A stretch of DNA of 64,000 nt from an uncultured Muribaculaceae bacterium (GTDB lineage: Bacteria > Bacteroidota > Bacteroidia > Bacteroidales > Muribaculaceae). The notes under the pieces are model-generated. The model ran no database searches. It was not told the origin of the DNA and was given only the letters and a program-made list of their open reading frames with translations. The stretch lies in assembly GCA_934636465.1 (NCBI GenBank), contig CAKUAR010000001.1, forward strand, positions 1 to 64,000, read 5' to 3'. Positions 1 through 7,050 of this stretch are shown here, piece by piece. Each line of letters begins with the position of its first letter. Positions within the stretch are counted from its first letter, which is position 1. Made by a program: the position numbers and the translations under genes.

Positions 1-41
1 AGAGTCCGGTGCAATACCGAACTCTTTCTCAAATCGGATAG
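1..41 (+). CDS. IS3-family transposase OrfB, C-terminal fragment
   Basis: Reading from position 3, the frame gives SPVQYRTLSQIG and a TAG stop at 39-41. The SPVQYRT tail is typical of the very end of IS3-family OrfB (DDE transposase/integrase), where the protein finishes with an 'MSP-QYR' segment. Only about 12 residues are visible, so catalytic residues cannot be inspected. It is the last gene of the element whose terminal repeat follows at 51-70. Confidence 0.6.
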   Translation, partial: SPVQYRTLSQIG

Positions 42-70
42 TTAATAACCTGTCCAACTTTTTGGGGTCA
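1..70 (+). mobile_element. right end of an IS3-family insertion sequence (partial)
   Basis: The window opens inside an insertion sequence. Positions 51-70 read TGTCCAACTTTTTGGGGTCA, whose reverse complement begins TGACCCC and ends GGACA, the usual form of an IS3-family terminal inverted repeat (5'-TG...CA-3'). Just inside it lies the end of a transposase reading frame. The element sits about 80 bp past the stop codon of the convergent RNase G gene, so it inserted in an intergenic gap. The left end is outside the window. The family call rests on the IR shape and the OrfB-like tail. Confidence 0.7.
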
Positions 71-151
71 CTTCAGACTGGCTCTTGGCGGGATTTTGTT
101 TGGCTCTTTGCGCATTGCCACTGCCAAGCATGGTGTGGAGTGGGCTGGCAG

Positions 152-1789
152 TTATGCGTTTGTGTCGTCGAAATCTTTTTGGTCCTTAAAGCGGCGCTCC
201 TTTTTGCTCTGGGAGCTGCTTGTGTCTTTTTCTTCCTTAGTGTCGATTTCGTTGTGATTTTTATCGAATACCTTGTATTCAAGATAGGTGAGGTTTTGGT
301 CGGGCATAATCTTGAATTTGCGCCCAAACTCTATGCGCCATTTGCGGTATTCGGAGAATATGCCTTTTTTGATGTAGGCATCAACATAGGGGTGGACATA
401 CATAATGAAGTTTGACGCCTTGAGGGAGTTGACAAGATAGTCGATTTTGTCCTTGAGAGTGTCGGTAAACAGCAGCGATGGCTGAATCACGCCTTTGCCC
501 ATGCAAGACGGGCAGGTTTCTGCCGTGACAATGTCGAGAGCAGGGCGCACGCGCTGGCGTGTAATCTGCATCAGTCCGAACTTGCTCAGAGGCAAAATGT
601 TGTGTCGGGCACGGTCTTTCTGCATCACTTCGCGCATGTGGTCGTAGAGTGCCTGCCGGTGTTCGGCCTTTGCCATGTCGATATAGTCGATGACAATGAT
701 GCCGCCCATGTCGCGCAAGCGCAGCTGGCGAGCAATCTCGTCGGCGGCGAGCAGATTGACATTGAGTGCATTGCTCTCCTGGTCGTTTGAAATCTTGGAC
801 CTGTTGCCGGAGTTTACATCGATGACGTGCAAGGCTTCGGTGCTTTCGATAATTATGTATGCGCCCGACTTGAATGAAACAGTGCGTCCGAACGACGACT
901 TGATTTGTTTAGTGATATTGAACTTGTCGAAAATCGGAGTGTCGTCGGAGTAGATTTTCACAATGTCACTGCGGTCGGGGGCTATGAGGCTCACATAGTT
1001 GTGAATCTGGTCAAAAATGTCGGCATTATTGACGAAGATGCTTTCAAAATCGGGATTAAAAATGTCGCGAATCAGGCTTACGGCACGGCTTTCCTCCTCG
1101 TAGATGAGGGTGGGCGGTGTGGCGTAGAGCAGCTTGGCTATGCTGTCTTCCCAGCACTTGAGCAGCACCTTGAGCTCGGAGTTGAGGTCGGCGGCGCGCT
1201 TGTTTTCGGCGCTGGTGCGTATTATCACTCCGAAGTTTTTGGGCTTCATGCTCTCAATCAAGCTGCGCAGGCGCACTTTCTCGGCCGAGTCCTTGATTTT
1301 TTGTGAGACTGAAATCTTGTTGTTGAAAGGAATCAGCACCAGGAAACGCCCGGTGAACGAGATTTCGGTCGTGAGCCTTGGCCCCTTGGTGGAAATAGGC
1401 TCTTTTGCGATTTGCACAATCAGCTCCTGGCCAGGAGTGAGAACGTCTTGGATTGTGCCATGCTTGTCGATGTCGGGCAAAAGCTTGGTCTTCGACAGAC
1501 TTATGGGCTTTTTGCCGTGGTTTTCGCGAACGGATTTAATGTATTTTGAAAAAGAGCTGAACTGCGAGCCTAAATCAAGGTAATGAAGAAACGCGTCTTT
1601 CTCATAGCCCACGTTGACAAACGCGGCGTTGAGACCAGGCATGAGCTTCTTTACCTTGGCAAAGTAGAGATTCCCGACGGCGTAGGAAGCGTCGCGGGAT
1701 TCGCGCTGCAACGACACCAGCCTTCCGTCCTCAAGTAGGGCGGTGGAAATGTCGTTAGGGTTAACGTCAACTACTAATTCACTTCTCAT
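152..1789 (-). CDS. rng: ribonuclease G/E family endoribonuclease
   Basis: 545-aa Rne/Rng-family endoribonuclease, which in bacteria matures rRNA 5' ends and starts mRNA decay. The N-terminal S1-type RNA-binding part is visible (YFAKVKKLMPGLNAAFVNVG, then KDAFLHYLDLG), followed by the catalytic region with HVIDVNSGNR and MGGIIVIDYIDM, where the two aspartates bind Mg2+. A CPSCMGKG motif near residue 435 matches the Zn-link cysteines. The ATG at 1789 (MRSELVVDVNP) is chosen because it is where Bacteroidota homologues begin; a longer in-frame extension to 1879 has no family similarity. The charged C-terminal tail is short, so this is an RNase G-like enzyme without the long scaffold of E. coli RNase E. 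It lies downstream of HU and the 30-aa ribosomal protein. Confidence 0.93.
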   Translation of the reverse strand: MRSELVVDVNPNDISTALLEDGRLVSLQRESRDASYAVGNLYFAKVKKLMPGLNAAFVNVGYEKDAFLHYLDLGSQFSSFSKYIKSVRENHGKKPISLSKTKLLPDIDKHGTIQDVLTPGQELIVQIAKEPISTKGPRLTTEISFTGRFLVLIPFNNKISVSQKIKDSAEKVRLRSLIESMKPKNFGVIIRTSAENKRAADLNSELKVLLKCWEDSIAKLLYATPPTLIYEEESRAVSLIRDIFNPDFESIFVNNADIFDQIHNYVSLIAPDRSDIVKIYSDDTPIFDKFNITKQIKSSFGRTVSFKSGAYIIIESTEALHVIDVNSGNRSKISNDQESNALNVNLLAADEIARQLRLRDMGGIIVIDYIDMAKAEHRQALYDHMREVMQKDRARHNILPLSKFGLMQITRQRVRPALDIVTAETCPSCMGKGVIQPSLLFTDTLKDKIDYLVNSLKASNFIMYVHPYVDAYIKKGIFSEYRKWRIEFGRKFKIMPDQNLTYLEYKVFDKNHNEIDTKEEKDTSSSQSKKERRFKDQKDFDDTNA

Positions 1790-1922
1790 TAAATGATGGG
1801 TGTAAATACAATAATTTGGCGGCATGAAAACCGCCTCAAAAAACAAAGAACAAACCCTTAGAAAAATTGTTGAAAGCAAATTTTTTCATCGCGTTTGTTC
1901 TTGTGAAACTTTCCATGAAGAA

Positions 1923-2015
1923 TCACTTCTTAGACTTATGTCTATTCTTTCTAAGTCTCTTCTTACGCTTGTGCGTGGCCATCTTGTGACCTTTTCTTTT
2001 TTTACCGCTTGGCAT
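1923..2015 (-). CDS. mini ribosomal protein, AURKAIP1/COX24 (mS38/bS22-like) family
   Basis: A 30-aa, extremely basic peptide beginning MPSGKKRKGHKMATHKRKKR and ending RKNRHKSKK. More than half of the residues are Lys, Arg or His. It matches the very short AURKAIP1/COX24-domain protein conserved between HU and RNase G in Bacteroidota; the mitochondrial relative is small-subunit protein mS38 and the mycobacterial one bS22. It probably binds rRNA. It starts at an ATG 63 bp after the HU stop, on the same strand, so co-transcription with HU is likely. At 30 codons it is easily missed by automatic calling. Confidence 0.85.
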   Translation of the reverse strand: MPSGKKRKGHKMATHKRKKRLRKNRHKSKK

Positions 2016-2078
2016 TTTATACTTAGTTTAAAAAATTAGTTATATAAAAATTTGAATTTTATGCGACGAAGTGCAAAA

Positions 2079-2351
2079 TCACTTAACACGATCCATGAAC
2101 ACCTTGGCTGGTTTGAAAGCTGGAATATTGTGCTCTGGGATTATGATAGTGGTGTTTTTAGAGATGTTGCGAGCTGTTTTTTGAGAACGGGTCTTGACAA
2201 TGAAGCTTCCGAAACCTCTGAGGTAAACATTTTCTCCGTTTCCGAGAGAATCCTTAACCTCTTCCATGAATTTTTCGATAGTAGTGAGAACAGACGCTTT
2301 GTCAATACCGGTAGATTTTGAAATTTCGCTTACGATGTCTGCTTTAGTCAT
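2079..2351 (-). CDS. HU/IHF family DNA-binding protein
   Basis: 90-aa histone-like nucleoid protein. The typical HU fold is readable: helical N-terminus (MTKADIVSEISKSTGIDK), dimer core, the RGFGSF turn and the beta-arm containing NISKNTTIIIPEHNIPAFKPAK, where the proline that intercalates into DNA lies within IIIPEHNIPAF. Length and motifs are standard. It bends DNA and compacts the chromosome as a dimer. It is the first gene of the HU - mini ribosomal protein - RNase G group read leftwards. Whether it is HU-alpha/beta or IHF-like cannot be settled from one sequence. Confidence 0.93.
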   Translation of the reverse strand: MTKADIVSEISKSTGIDKASVLTTIEKFMEEVKDSLGNGENVYLRGFGSFIVKTRSQKTARNISKNTTIIIPEHNIPAFKPAKVFMDRVK

Positions 2352-2711
2352 TGTATTTGTAATTTTAAAATATTAAATAATTTCACATTAACACAAAAAA
2401 TAAAAGGGTTGCATTCAAAGTCATAATAAAGATTATTAAAACATTAAGTGCAAGAGTCCTTTATGTTTTTGCATTGCAAATATCGCACTTTTTTTTTGAA
2501 TTAGCACAAAGTTTCATTGGAATTTGTTGAAATAGGCATGTTTTTAAACATAAATAAGATAAATGAAATGATATTTGGGCAAATTATTGTGGATTAGTGG
2601 CATTTACGGCGGCACAAGGCTGGTGGCGAAAATGGCAAGTTGGGGCATGCCGTGGCGCATTTTGGGGCAAAACTGGCACTCAAACGAGTTAATTGTGCTA
2701 AATTTGTGACT

Positions 2712-3428
2712 ATGAAAGGAAAGTTTGACGGCATAACGACCGTGTTTCTTGATGTTGACGACACTTTGTGGTGGTTTACTGAAAACAGCAAAGTGGCGCT
2801 TGACCACACCTACCACATGTTTCACCTTGACGACTGGTGCAGCGGCTATGAGAGTTTTGTGACCATATATCGCGCTAAAAACGTGGAGCTGTGGCACAAA
2901 TTTCATCATGGCGAGATAACTAAGGAGTATCTGCAAAACGAGAGGTTTCGCTATGTGCTGGAAAAAGCCGGCTATGGAGGCGACTGCGATGAGCTGGGGG
3001 CAAAGATGAACGAGGAATATCTTGACTACTTGTCACGCCTGCCCAAGGTGGTGCCTGGGGCTAAGGAGCTGCTGGCATATCTGCGAGGCAAGGGGTATGA
3101 TGTGAATGCCTTGAGCAACGGATTTAAGGGACTGCAAGACCGCAAGTTGAGGTCGGGCGGCATTGACGGCTACATCAACCACCTTGTGCTTAGCGACGAC
3201 TGCGGCATCACGAAGCCTATGCGCGGCATTTTTGACTATGCGTTGAGTGTGACTGGCAGCACTGCCGACAGCACGGTGATGATAGGCGACGACCCCGATG
3301 CCGACATTGCAGGAGCGCATGATGCCGGGTGGAAAACGATATTTTTCAATATACGCGGCATCGACAGCGCCGGTGTGCCATGCGACGCCGAGGTCAAGGA
3401 GCTTGGCGAGATAGAACACTTGCTGTGA
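2712..3428 (+). CDS. HAD-superfamily hydrolase, YjjG-like nucleotidase
   Basis: 238-aa haloacid-dehalogenase-fold phosphatase. Motif I is FLDVDDTLWW near residue 10 (nucleophile Asp plus acid/base Asp). Motif II is in YDVNALSNGF, motif III Lys in GITKPMRGIF, and motif IV is MIGDDPDADIAGA. The helical cap between motifs I and II fits the YjjG / 5'-nucleotidase subfamily, which removes phosphate from (non-canonical) nucleoside monophosphates; the exact substrate is not provable. The ATG at 2712 (MKGKFDG) is preferred over the upstream GTG/TTG-type extension because motif I then falls at the usual distance from the start. It is divergent from the HU group, with about 360 bp of AT-rich intergenic DNA between them. 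Confidence 0.85.
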   Translation: MKGKFDGITTVFLDVDDTLWWFTENSKVALDHTYHMFHLDDWCSGYESFVTIYRAKNVELWHKFHHGEITKEYLQNERFRYVLEKAGYGGDCDELGAKMNEEYLDYLSRLPKVVPGAKELLAYLRGKGYDVNALSNGFKGLQDRKLRSGGIDGYINHLVLSDDCGITKPMRGIFDYALSVTGSTADSTVMIGDDPDADIAGAHDAGWKTIFFNIRGIDSAGVPCDAEVKELGEIEHLL

Positions 3429-3490
3429 GCCTGGAAGGCTTGATTGAACGATATAGACAATGACTGATTTTGAAAAAATATTATAGACAA

Positions 3491-3955
3491 ATGAAAAATA
3501 AATTGGGCTTATTGCTGCTTATGGTGGTGGCTGTGGCCATGTCGAGCTGCCATTTCAGGCCAAATGTGGCCGACAGGCAACCCGATGAGCTTGGCTTCAA
3601 CACCAAGACCGAGGTTGACAGCGCAATGCTTGACTCGATGAAAGTGGCAATGCTGACCGGCGATTTCGACGGTATGGGTGTGCAGCAAGACTCGTTGCTG
3701 TATTTTATGAACGCCATGGGCACATGGCAGGCTTTGCCAGAGGCATTGCCCTATTATGTGCTGCTGGCCGACGGCGGCACGCCCACGGTGTGTGGCTGGA
3801 TATATGACGCGATGAAGCAAGAAAACCGCTTGGGCGACGCAAGTTGCCGCGCATTTGCAGAGAGCTATCTGGAACGAGGCGTGGCACTCGGCAATGACCA
3901 CTGCGCAGAACGCATGGCGAAACTGCTGGAAACAGAGAAAGGAGGCAAAAAATGA
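3491..3955 (+). CDS. small lipoprotein of unknown function (paralogue 1)
   Basis: 154-aa predicted lipoprotein. The start at 3491 gives a clean signal peptide (MKNKLGLLLLMVVAVAMSSC) with a lipobox ending in SSC; a TTG 21 bp upstream would also be in frame but spoils the signal. The mature part holds a short helical region with LPYYVLLADGGTP, then repeated Ala/Leu helices reminiscent of Sel1/TPR units. No family is recognised. The stop overlaps the next gene's ATG by 4 nt, and the next gene encodes a similar lipoprotein (LPFYVVLADKYGN), so the two look like tandem duplicates. Confidence 0.75.
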   Translation: MKNKLGLLLLMVVAVAMSSCHFRPNVADRQPDELGFNTKTEVDSAMLDSMKVAMLTGDFDGMGVQQDSLLYFMNAMGTWQALPEALPYYVLLADGGTPTVCGWIYDAMKQENRLGDASCRAFAESYLERGVALGNDHCAERMAKLLETEKGGKK

Positions 3956-4350
3956 AAAAGTTGATTTTGCTGACGGTGGCTGGCTTTATGCTTGCCTCAT
4001 GCCGATTTAGTGTAGAGCCGTACAACACCACAACGCAGTTGCCAGATGCCGCAAAGGAAGCTCGCGACTCGGTGCGCATGGCAATAGTGGTGAAGGGCGA
4101 CACAACCCATGTGGCAGAACTTGCCGACTACTACAAGCGTCAGGGGCGCGAACTCGATATGCTTCCGTTTTATGTGGTGCTTGCCGATAAGTATGGCAAT
4201 GAAGCTGCGCGTGGCAAAATAGTGGAAATATGCGGTCGGCTTAGCAAGAGGTATCCCAAACTTGTAACCCTTGGTGAAAAGTACAAGACCGGAGGGCATG
4301 TGCAACCAAAGTCAGAAGATAACGTAACAAAAGCGAATGATGAAAAATAA
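3952..4350 (+). CDS. small lipoprotein of unknown function (paralogue 2)
   Basis: 132-aa predicted lipoprotein: MKKLILLTVAGFMLASC is a signal peptide with lipobox LASC. The mature part (DSVRMAIVVKGD, then LPFYVVLADKYGN and helices) resembles the preceding protein (DSMKVAMLTGD, LPYYVLLADGG), suggesting tandem duplication. It overlaps its upstream neighbour by 4 nt and its downstream membrane-protein neighbour by 14 nt, so the three are almost certainly translated from one mRNA. The function is unknown; the helical repeat look suggests a scaffold or protein-binding role. Confidence 0.75.
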   Translation: MKKLILLTVAGFMLASCRFSVEPYNTTTQLPDAAKEARDSVRMAIVVKGDTTHVAELADYYKRQGRELDMLPFYVVLADKYGNEAARGKIVEICGRLSKRYPKLVTLGEKYKTGGHVQPKSEDNVTKANDEK

Positions 4351-5182
4351 GATATTTGGAAACGGAAGAAAAAAGCTGTCGTTGACCGATGTGCTTGGAT
4401 TTGCATGGTATGCCATTGTGGCCATGTCGATGGTGCATCAGGGCAATGCTGCACGATTTGGCGGTGCAATGTCAGACATGAGCATCATGATACCGATGTA
4501 TGCTGTGGCTGTGTTGCTGCTGCTTGCAGTGGTGATTCGCATAAGTTTCGGCAAGTGGCAAGGAGTGCGCCGGCTCTATGCCTTGATTGTGGCTGGCGTG
4601 GCTGTGGCATTGTCGTTTGGCATGACGATGAGGCTTGAAACCCAATTTCTGCTCTCGGCAGGACTTATGAACGCCATGAATGTGGTGTTTGCAGCACATG
4701 CGGTGTGGCGCACAGGCCGCTATGATGAAGCTGAGGCCGGCTACCCGAAAGCCTTGGCGTGGACAGGCAACTGTGTGGGCTATGTGGCATTGGTGGCTCT
4801 TGCCTTGCAAGTTGTGGAGCTCGGTGTGGAATACTGGGCATGGGTGGCCAAAAGCGGCATTGTGGCAGCCGTGGTGCTGTGTGCGCTGGTGGTGACGGTG
4901 CTGGTGGCAGTGAGCTGCTTTGTGAATAAAAACGCGGTGAGGAAAACGGCGGCCATAGTCTATTATGCCTACTCGGTGCTCGCTGTGGGCGCATTTTTTC
5001 TGGTGTGCTATTATCTTGTATATGCCGACACGCAGGTGCACGAGGTGGTGTGCAGAACATATCTCAACTTCAGGGAATTTGAGGCCGGTGGCTTCTATCC
5101 CTACGACGACATGGTGGTGTGGCGCGCACTCAACCTGCTGCTGTCGTCACTCTTTGTGACTGCGGCGTTTGACAAAAAATGA
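4337..5182 (+). CDS. polytopic inner-membrane protein of unknown function
   Basis: 281-aa protein with seven or eight hydrophobic segments (about residues 18-36, 52-71, 80-98, 103-122, 140-162, 172-195, 203-228 and 262-277), interrupted by short basic loops such as RISFGKWQGVRR. No catalytic motif or known family is recognised. It is encoded in an overlapping arrangement with the two upstream lipoprotein genes, so the three probably form one functional unit in the envelope. Start chosen at the first ATG (ATGATGAAAAAT); the second ATG is equally possible. Confidence 0.7.
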   Translation: MMKNKIFGNGRKKLSLTDVLGFAWYAIVAMSMVHQGNAARFGGAMSDMSIMIPMYAVAVLLLLAVVIRISFGKWQGVRRLYALIVAGVAVALSFGMTMRLETQFLLSAGLMNAMNVVFAAHAVWRTGRYDEAEAGYPKALAWTGNCVGYVALVALALQVVELGVEYWAWVAKSGIVAAVVLCALVVTVLVAVSCFVNKNAVRKTAAIVYYAYSVLAVGAFFLVCYYLVYADTQVHEVVCRTYLNFREFEAGGFYPYDDMVVWRALNLLLSSLFVTAAFDKK

Positions 5183-5225
5183 TGGCATAAAACAGCATTT
5201 TTGAGAAATCAAATAAACGGAAAAC

Positions 5226-5546
5226 ATGATAGAAGAAAAGCGAACAGAGATAGAGGAAAACATCGTGAAAATGCTTAAAACGGTGTTTGACCCGGAAATT
5301 CCGGTTGACATTTACAGCTTGGGACTAATCTACAAAATCGACGTAGATGACGACGGTAATGTGGGCATTGACATGACTCTGACTGCGCCAAACTGCCCTG
5401 CCGGAGACTTCTTGTTTGAGGACATAAGGCAGAAGGTGGAGAGCATAGACGGTGTGAAGAGCGTGAATGTGCAGCTGGTGTTTGAACCGGAATGGGACTC
5501 AAGCATGATGACTGACGAGGCCAAACTTGAGCTGGGTATGCTTTAA
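5226..5546 (+). CDS. MIP18/SufT-type Fe-S cluster assembly protein (DUF59)
   Basis: 106-aa single-domain protein of the MIP18/PaaD/SufT family. Diagnostic motifs are DPEIPVDIYSLGLIY near residue 22 and the TAPNCPAGDF stretch, with the conserved cysteine near residue 58. Family members help mature iron-sulfur proteins, and SufT-type versions are common in Bacteroidota. It is full length and the motifs are intact. It sits 43 bp after the membrane-protein gene and 45 bp before the LpxH-like gene on the same strand. The carrier-versus-SufT role cannot be separated by sequence alone. Confidence 0.85.
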   Translation: MIEEKRTEIEENIVKMLKTVFDPEIPVDIYSLGLIYKIDVDDDGNVGIDMTLTAPNCPAGDFLFEDIRQKVESIDGVKSVNVQLVFEPEWDSSMMTDEAKLELGML

Positions 5547-5591
5547 AAATTAACACACAAAGAATTAACACACACAACCAAAGACGCTACA

Positions 5592-6338
5592 ATGGGCAAC
5601 GTGTATTTTTTGTCGGACCTGCACCTGGGAGCCAAGTATCTTGCCGACAAACTTGGCAACGAGAAGCGCGTGGTGCGTTTTCTTGACAGCGTGAAGGGCG
5701 ATGCCGAGACTATATATTTGTTGGGCGACATATTGGACTACTGGTATGAGTATAAAACAGTTGTGCCCAGGGGATTTGTGCGCTTTTTCGGCAAACTTGC
5801 CGAGCTTGCTGACTCTGGAGTGAAAATCTACTGGATTACGGGCAACCACGATGTGTGGCTGTTTGACTACTTGAGCAGCGAGATAGGTCTGACGGTGCTC
5901 AAAACGCACATCACTACCGAGATGGGTGGCAAACGCTTTTTCTTGTCGCATGGCGATGATGTGGGTAAACGTCCGCTGATGTATCGCTTTATGCGTTTTT
6001 GTTTCTACAACCGCGTGTGCCAGGTGCTTTATGCCGCAATCCACCCACGGTGGACGAGCTGCATAGCTACAGGGTGGTCGGCTGAAAACAGAACCTCGCG
6101 CAAGCAAGCCGAGGTGAATGAAGCGATAGAGCGCAATGTGGTGGCACTGGAGAATTTTGCCGGCGAATACACAATGGCGCATGGCGCTGTTGACTACTTT
6201 GTGTTTGGCCATTTGCACACGGCAAGGGTGTGTGACATGGCAGCCGGTGGCAAGATAGTGTTTTTGGGTGACTGGATTGACAAGTTTACCTATGCCGTGT
6301 TTGACGGAAAAAATATGGCGTTGAAGAAATTTGAGTAA
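5592..6338 (+). CDS. lpxH: UDP-2,3-diacylglucosamine diphosphatase (LpxH-like)
   Basis: 248-aa calcineurin-fold metallophosphoesterase matching LpxH, which cleaves UDP-2,3-diacylglucosamine to lipid X in lipid A synthesis at the inner-membrane face. The five metal motifs are in order: SDLHLG (D9, H11), GDILDYW (D46), GNHD, SHGDD and FGHLHTA. Length fits the Bacteroidota LpxH group. ATG at 5592. It precedes ispD by a short gap on the same strand. A generic phosphoesterase is the alternative, but the DILDYWYEY segment after motif II is typical of LpxH. Confidence 0.85.
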   Translation: MGNVYFLSDLHLGAKYLADKLGNEKRVVRFLDSVKGDAETIYLLGDILDYWYEYKTVVPRGFVRFFGKLAELADSGVKIYWITGNHDVWLFDYLSSEIGLTVLKTHITTEMGGKRFFLSHGDDVGKRPLMYRFMRFCFYNRVCQVLYAAIHPRWTSCIATGWSAENRTSRKQAEVNEAIERNVVALENFAGEYTMAHGAVDYFVFGHLHTARVCDMAAGGKIVFLGDWIDKFTYAVFDGKNMALKKFE

Positions 6339-6363
6339 GAAAGAACAGCGACAAGGTGGCATT

Positions 6364-7050
6364 ATGAGACATTGCGTGATAATAGTGGCTGGCGGAAGTG
6401 GCAGCCGGTTTGGCTCGTCAGTTCCGAAACAGTTTCTTGAACTGGCAGGAAAGCCAGTGTTGATGCGGACAATAGACGCCTTTGAGCATGTGCTGGCACA
6501 ACAAGAGCACGAGATAACGGTGGTGTTGCCGCAGACTCAAATCGCCTACTGGCAGCAGTTGTGCGAGAGCTATGGCTTTGCCACGGCACATAAGGTGGTA
6601 TGTGGCGGAAGCACGCGGTTTGAGTCGGTGAAAAACGGACTCGGCTCGTTTGGTGATTTTGCAGCCGACGACCTTGTGGCTGTGCACGACGGCGTGCGTC
6701 CGCTCGTCACGCCAAAGGTGATTGCCGACACATTTGCACTTGCAGCCGAAAAAGGCAGTGCCATACCGGTGGTGAAAGTGGTTGATTCGGTCAGGTTGCT
6801 TGGCGACGGTGGCAAGTCAGAGGCCATGGACCGGAGTGTGCTTAGGGCTGTGCAGACACCGCAGACGTTTAACGCACAGCTGCTCAATGCGGCATACGAT
6901 GTGGATTTTGACCCACTTTTCACCGATGATGCCTCGGTGGTTGAGCGCTATGGGCATGAAGTGTGGCTATGTGCCGGTGACGAGCGCAATTTGAAGATTA
7001 CGCACAAGCTAGATTTGGCCATAGCAGAGAAATTACTTGAGAGCGAATGA
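6364..7050 (+). CDS. ispD: 2-C-methyl-D-erythritol 4-phosphate cytidylyltransferase
   Basis: 228-aa IspD, the third enzyme of the MEP isoprenoid pathway: CTP + MEP to CDP-ME. The N-terminal nucleotide-binding loop VAGGSGSRFGSSVPKQF is clear, followed by GGSTRFESVKNGL and VHDGVRPLV, and near the C-terminus TDDASVVERYG and KITHKLDLAIAE. The ATG at 6364 (MRHCVIIVAGG) puts the loop at the usual position; an in-frame TTG 33 bp upstream overlaps lpxH and is less likely. The stop overlaps the recG start by 4 nt (ATGA), a translational-coupling arrangement. Confidence 0.95.
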   Translation: MRHCVIIVAGGSGSRFGSSVPKQFLELAGKPVLMRTIDAFEHVLAQQEHEITVVLPQTQIAYWQQLCESYGFATAHKVVCGGSTRFESVKNGLGSFGDFAADDLVAVHDGVRPLVTPKVIADTFALAAEKGSAIPVVKVVDSVRLLGDGGKSEAMDRSVLRAVQTPQTFNAQLLNAAYDVDFDPLFTDDASVVERYGHEVWLCAGDERNLKITHKLDLAIAEKLLESE

